The position numbers and the translations under genes were made by a program. Of a stretch of DNA of 10,216 nt, positions 6,976 through 10,216 are shown one piece after another. Each line of letters opens with the position of its first letter. Position 1 is the first letter of the stretch. This DNA comes from ZC4RG30 sp040508085 (GTDB lineage Bacteria > Pseudomonadota > Gammaproteobacteria > Steroidobacterales > Steroidobacteraceae): positions 1 through 10,216 of the forward strand of contig JBEVNO010000140.1 of NCBI GenBank assembly GCA_040508085.1, read 5' to 3'. The notes under the pieces were generated by a model, which saw only the letters and a list, made by a program, of their open reading frames with translations, ran no database searches and was not told the DNA's origin.

Positions 6976-6998
6976 TTCGAGTGACAACCTCACCCGAA
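6976..6998. promoter_or_regulatory. Inverted repeat in the leader of the glycosyltransferase gene
   Basis: TTCGAGTGA (6976-6984) and TCACCCGAA (6990-6998) pair at 8 of 9 positions around a 5-base spacer. It lies about 80 bases before the ATG at 7080. It could be an operator or an RNA hairpin in the 5' leader. No T-run follows, so it is not a standard terminator. Confidence 0.35.
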
Positions 6999-7079
6999 TC
7001 AACGCCCCTCTGAGCCCGCCATCTCTCGCGCTGGCAGTTGCGGCAGCCGCCCTTCCGCCTTCTGACACTCGAGAGACCA

Positions 7080-9644
7080 ATGACGCACCTGCTGGTGTTT
7101 TCCCATCTCCGCTGGGACTTTGTTTATCAGCGGCCGCAGCATCTGCTGTCCCGCATCGCCTCCACCTTTCCAGTGCTGTTTGTCGAAGAGCCTGTGTGCG
7201 GCAGCGACGGCAACACGCTGCAGGTCAGCCGCCCCGCACCGGGCGTGACCATCCTGCGCCCCACCACCCGCAGCCATGTCGGTGGCTTCCACGACGATCA
7301 TGTCGGCCTGATCCGCGATCTGGTGGACCGCTATCTGCGCGCACAGCAGATAACCGATTACTTCGCGTGGCTGTACACGCCGATGGCGCTGCCGCTGCTG
7401 AGTGACCTGAAGCCGCGAGCGCTGGTCTACGACTGCATGGATGAGCTGTCGATGTTCAAGGACGCACCGCGCCAGTCGCGCCAGCGCGAAGCCGCGCTGT
7501 TGCGCAGCGCACAGCTGGTGCTGACTGGCGGGCCCAGCCTGTTCGAGGCCAAACGCGAACTGAACGACAACGTGCTGTGTCTGCCCAGCGCCGTGGACGC
7601 CGCCCACTACAACCCGGTGCGCGCTGCCACGGACGCGCAAGGTGTGGCCCGCGCGCAGGACCTGCAGGATCATCTGCCGCGGCCGCGCCTGGGCTTCTTC
7701 GGCGTGATCGACGAGCGGCTGGATCTGGAGCTGGTGGCCCGCCTGGCCGATGCGCATGCCGAATGGCAGCTGGTGATGGTGGGCCCCGTGGTCAAGATCG
7801 ATCCGGCGGGGCTGCCGCAGCGGGCCAATATCCTGTGGCTGGGCCAGCAGCCCTACGAGCTGCTGCCCCAGCTGGTTGCAGGCTGGGACCTGTGCCTGCT
7901 GCCGTTCGCGCTCAACGAAGCCACGCGCTTCATCAGTCCGACCAAGACGCTGGAATACATGGCCGCGCAGCAGCCGGTGGTCTCGACGGCCATCCGCGAC
8001 GTGGTGGATCTGTTCGGCAACGCCGTGACCGTCGTCGGCAACAGCACCGACTTCGTGCACGCCTGCGAGCGCGTGCTGGCAGAGGGGGCGGATGCACGCG
8101 CAGCGCGCCAGCGCGCCATGGCCGCAAGCGTGGCGCAGTTCTCCTGGGACGATTCCGCCGCGCGCGTGGTGCGCGCCATGCAGGCACTGGCGCCGCTGCC
8201 GGCGGAGCCGCCACAGCCTGCAGCGCCGGCGATGCACGCCGCGCGGGTTCAGCCGGCGGCGGCCAATGATGCGCGGGTACAGTATTCAACGGTGGTCATC
8301 GGCGCCGGGCCCACGGGTCTGTCCGCCGCGTACCACCTTGGCCTTGCCGGCGCCGGCAGCACCACGCTGCTGCTGGAACGCGAGCCGCGCGTCGGTGGCT
8401 GGTGCCGCTCCATCGAGGACAACGGCTTCACCTTCGACTACGCCGGCCACATCATGTTCTCCAATGATCCGTATGTGCATGGGTTGTACGAGACCCTGCT
8501 CGGCGACAACGTGCACTGGCAGAACCGTGAGGCGTGGATCTACAGCAAATCCACCTACACCAGGTATCCCTTCCAGGGCGCGTTGTATGGTCTGCCGTCG
8601 CAGGTACTCACCGAGTGCCTGGTGGGCGCGCTGGAGGCCCGCTTCGGTTCGATGAAGGGCGGCCCCGCGCCACTGCGCGACGGCCCGCCGCGCAACTTCG
8701 AGGAATTCATCTACCAGGTGTGGGGCACCGGCATCGCCCGGCATTTCGCCGTGCCGTACAACGAGAAGCTGTGGGCCACGCCGCTGCGCGACATGGAGAC
8801 CTCCTGGCTTGGGGGCCGGGTGCCGCTGCCCGATATCGAACAGATGATCACGGGCGCGCTGGAGCCCACGCCCCCGCCCATGGGGCCGAATGCGCGCTTC
8901 GGGTATCCGCTGCAGGGCGGCTTCCAGGCGCTGATGGATGCTTTCCTGCCGCTGCTGAAATGCGATCTGGCGCTGGGCACCTCGGTGCTGGCGGTCTCGC
9001 CCAGTGCGCGCACCATCACGTTGTCGGACGGGCGCGTCGTGGGCTACCAGAACCTGATCAGCACCATGGGCCTGCCGCAACTCATCGCGGCTTGCGGCAC
9101 GGAGGCGCCCGCCGAGGTGCAGGCATCGGCGCGTGCGCTGCGCCATGTATCCGTGCGCTGCGTGAACCTTGGCATAGCGCGCGAGAATGTCTCCGACAAG
9201 CACTGGATCTATTACCCCGAAGACACGATCTTTCACCGCATCTTCGTGCAGGGGAACGCCAGCCCGCATTGCAATCCGCCGGGCGGCTTCGGTGTCACCT
9301 GCGAGATCAGCTATGGCCCCGGCAAGCCGCTGCCATTGCAGGGCCAGGCGCTGATAGACCGGGTGTTCGCGGACTGCAAGCGGGTGGGCTTCCTGCGCGA
9401 GGACGACGAGCTGCTCACTGCCAATGAAGTGGACATGCCGGTGGCCTACGTGGTGTATGACCATGATCGCGCCAGCCACGTGGCGCGCATCCGCGCATGG
9501 CTGCAGGGCTCCGGCATCGTGCTGCGCGGCCGCTACAGCGAATGGGAATACTACAATTCCGACCACGCCTTCTTGGCAGGGCGGCGCGCCGCGGACGAGG
9601 TGATGGGGATGGCCGCACCGCCGATCGCCGCGGCGAACTCCTGA
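7080..9644 (+). CDS. Glycosyltransferase fused to UDP-galactopyranose-mutase-like flavoprotein
   Basis: The predicted protein has 854 residues. Residues 1-370 are a GT-B fold glycosyltransferase. It opens with HLRWDFVYQRPQHLLSR, has a central Rossmann strand GFFGVIDER, and carries the donor-site motif SPTKTLEYMAA (286-296, Lys289 and Glu292). An Ala/Pro-rich linker follows (about 371-401). Residues about 403-850 are an FAD-dependent oxidoreductase with the dinucleotide motif GAGPTG (408-413), a downstream GG-W motif, a DYAGHIMFSND segment like the one in UDP-galactopyranose mutases, and a C-terminal GRYSEWEYYNSDH FAD-contact region (from 817). It may make a furanose sugar nucleotide or act on a related sugar, and transfer a sugar in a surface or secreted saccharide. 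Substrates are not deducible. No signal peptide or membrane segment is seen. I chose the ATG at 7080 because the fold begins there and GAGAGA (7071-7076) precedes it. An in-frame TTG at 7038 adds 14 unlikely residues. Confidence 0.88.
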   Translation: MTHLLVFSHLRWDFVYQRPQHLLSRIASTFPVLFVEEPVCGSDGNTLQVSRPAPGVTILRPTTRSHVGGFHDDHVGLIRDLVDRYLRAQQITDYFAWLYTPMALPLLSDLKPRALVYDCMDELSMFKDAPRQSRQREAALLRSAQLVLTGGPSLFEAKRELNDNVLCLPSAVDAAHYNPVRAATDAQGVARAQDLQDHLPRPRLGFFGVIDERLDLELVARLADAHAEWQLVMVGPVVKIDPAGLPQRANILWLGQQPYELLPQLVAGWDLCLLPFALNEATRFISPTKTLEYMAAQQPVVSTAIRDVVDLFGNAVTVVGNSTDFVHACERVLAEGADARAARQRAMAASVAQFSWDDSAARVVRAMQALAPLPAEPPQPAAPAMHAARVQPAAANDARVQYSTVVIGAGPTGLSAAYHLGLAGAGSTTLLLEREPRVGGWCRSIEDNGFTFDYAGHIMFSNDPYVHGLYETLLGDNVHWQNREAWIYSKSTYTRYPFQGALYGLPSQVLTECLVGALEARFGSMKGGPAPLRDGPPRNFEEFIYQVWGTGIARHFAVPYNEKLWATPLRDMETSWLGGRVPLPDIEQMITGALEPTPPPMGPNARFGYPLQGGFQALMDAFLPLLKCDLALGTSVLAVSPSARTITLSDGRVVGYQNLISTMGLPQLIAACGTEAPAEVQASARALRHVSVRCVNLGIARENVSDKHWIYYPEDTIFHRIFVQGNASPHCNPPGGFGVTCEISYGPGKPLPLQGQALIDRVFADCKRVGFLREDDELLTANEVDMPVAYVVYDHDRASHVARIRAWLQGSGIVLRGRYSEWEYYNSDHAFLAGRRAADEVMGMAAPPIAAANS

Positions 9645-10216
9645 TGCCGGCGAACGCCGCCCGCCAGCCGCTGCGCAGTTTCTGGATGGGTGGCTTCGAG
9701 GGCGCGGACCACATCAACTGCCATGGCGCAGCGCTCGACATGAACGCACTCAGCGGCCATGTGGAGCTGCTGGAGGGCGACTATGCCCGGCTGGCGGCCA
9801 TGGGGTTCGGCGGCGTGCGGGAGAGTGTGGGCTGGCGCATCGCATCGCTGCAGCCAGCGCCGGGCCAGCGCTATGACTTCGCGCGGCTGCGCCGCACGGC
9901 GCTCACGGCGCAGCGCAGTGGTGCGCAGGTGCTCTGGACACTCATGCACTACGGCATCCCGGATGACCTCAACCTCACCGACGCGGATTTCACTGCGCGC
10001 TTCGCGGAGTTCGCCGGGCTCGCAGCGCGCGAGATCCGCCGCATTGCCGGCGAGCCATCGGTGTACACGCCGATCAACGAGATCGGCTTCCTCGCCTGGG
10101 CCTACACCCAGTCGCACCTCATCGGCTCGCGCCGCGGCGGCGATGCCGCGGCGCTGTGCGGTTACGAAACCAAGTGCCGCCTGGTCAAGGCGGCGCTCGC
10201 GGGGGTCGCCGCCATC
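9644..10216 (+). CDS. Clan GH-A glycosidase-like protein (3' partial)
   Basis: The ATG at 9644-9646 shares its first base with the TGA stop of the preceding gene (TGATG), so the two are translationally coupled. The 191 visible codons run to the window edge without a stop. The protein resembles beta-glucosidase-type (GH1-like) TIM barrels. After a short lead it has FWMGGFEGADH (13-23), a RESVGWR strand (59-65), VLWTLMHYGIPDD (96-108) and TPINEIG with Asn145-Glu146, matching the Asn-Glu acid/base pair of clan GH-A. The nucleophile Glu would be beyond the window. No signal peptide is visible, so a cytoplasmic enzyme acting on a glycoside or saccharide intermediate is likely. Some relatives in saccharide clusters may not be hydrolases, so the substrate and even the reaction remain open. 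Confidence 0.8.
   Translation, partial: MPANAARQPLRSFWMGGFEGADHINCHGAALDMNALSGHVELLEGDYARLAAMGFGGVRESVGWRIASLQPAPGQRYDFARLRRTALTAQRSGAQVLWTLMHYGIPDDLNLTDADFTARFAEFAGLAAREIRRIAGEPSVYTPINEIGFLAWAYTQSHLIGSRRGGDAAALCGYETKCRLVKAALAGVAAI

Larger units (their letters stand above)
6728..7079. promoter_or_regulatory. Divergent intergenic control region
   Basis: This 352-base stretch separates the minus-strand ferritin-like/catalase unit from the plus-strand saccharide unit. It is visibly less GC-rich than its surroundings, especially at 6862-6945. I see no protein-coding frame that resembles a gene, and no RNA gene. It must hold promoters for both directions, but no convincing -35/-10 pair with 16-18 base spacing stands out on either strand. 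Weak AT-rich candidates are AATACT-like sequence near 6758-6765 (minus strand) and ACAATAT or GATATAC at 6917-6946 (plus strand). Its clear structure is a set of palindromes, listed separately. Confidence 0.7.

Noticed and set aside
7038..7079. Possible TTG start extending the glycosyltransferase by 14 residues.
   Set aside because: No Shine-Dalgarno precedes the TTG. The added residues look unlike protein of this family, and the ATG at 7080 begins exactly at the expected first strand.
6999..9566. Long minus-strand open frames (6999-8237 and 8286-9566) opposite the glycosyltransferase-mutase gene.
   Set aside because: Same shadow pattern. The opposite strand has continuous conserved enzyme motifs, and no ribosome binding site or family similarity supports these frames.
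9551..10117. A 188-codon minus-strand open frame at the right edge.
   Set aside because: It overlaps the plus-strand glycosidase-like gene, which has an intact start overlapping the preceding stop and clear TIM-barrel motifs.

Overview
The window is GC-rich throughout (roughly two thirds G+C by eye). Its genes are tightly packed, with strong G/C preference at third codon positions. Domain types and organisation fit a high-GC proteobacterium. A gammaproteobacterium of the Xanthomonadales kind is my best guess, but no marker gene here settles it. No rRNA, tRNA, CRISPR array, insertion sequence or phage gene is visible.

Layout. (1) Positions 2-3565, plus strand: the 3' part of a gene for a multi-domain iron protein (ferritin-like region, a divergent 4Fe-4S domain and two CDGSH [2Fe-2S] domains). 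Nine bases later comes a gene for a DsbA-like thioredoxin-fold domain fused to an NhaA-type Na+/H+ antiporter. (2) Positions 3574-3610: a hairpin with a T-run on the minus strand, lying between convergent genes. (3) Positions 3626-6727, minus strand: a two-gene unit encoding a ferritin-like four-helix protein and then a large-subunit KatE/HPII-type catalase. (4) Positions 6728-7079: a divergent intergenic region, less GC-rich than its surroundings, with a compact series of AGGT/ACCT half-sites, a separate perfect palindrome and a leader dyad. (5) Positions 7080-10216, plus strand: a glycosyltransferase fused to a UDP-galactopyranose-mutase-like flavoprotein, overlapped by one base by a clan GH-A glycosidase-like gene that runs off the window.

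How the genes may work together. The left two thirds read as an oxidative-stress, iron and redox neighbourhood: two ferritin-like proteins, Fe-S domains, a thiol-redox domain on an ion antiporter, and a catalase. The right third belongs to a saccharide synthesis or modification operon. The shared intergenic region is the natural place for control of both the catalase unit and the saccharide unit.

No wholly unknown system is evident. The points most worth checking are the 18-bp-periodic operator-like array at 6868-6901, the DsbA-NhaA fusion with its thioredoxin domain at the N-terminus, the glycosyltransferase-mutase fusion, and a Cys in the catalase where E. coli HPII has the His that crosslinks to the haem-ligand Tyr.
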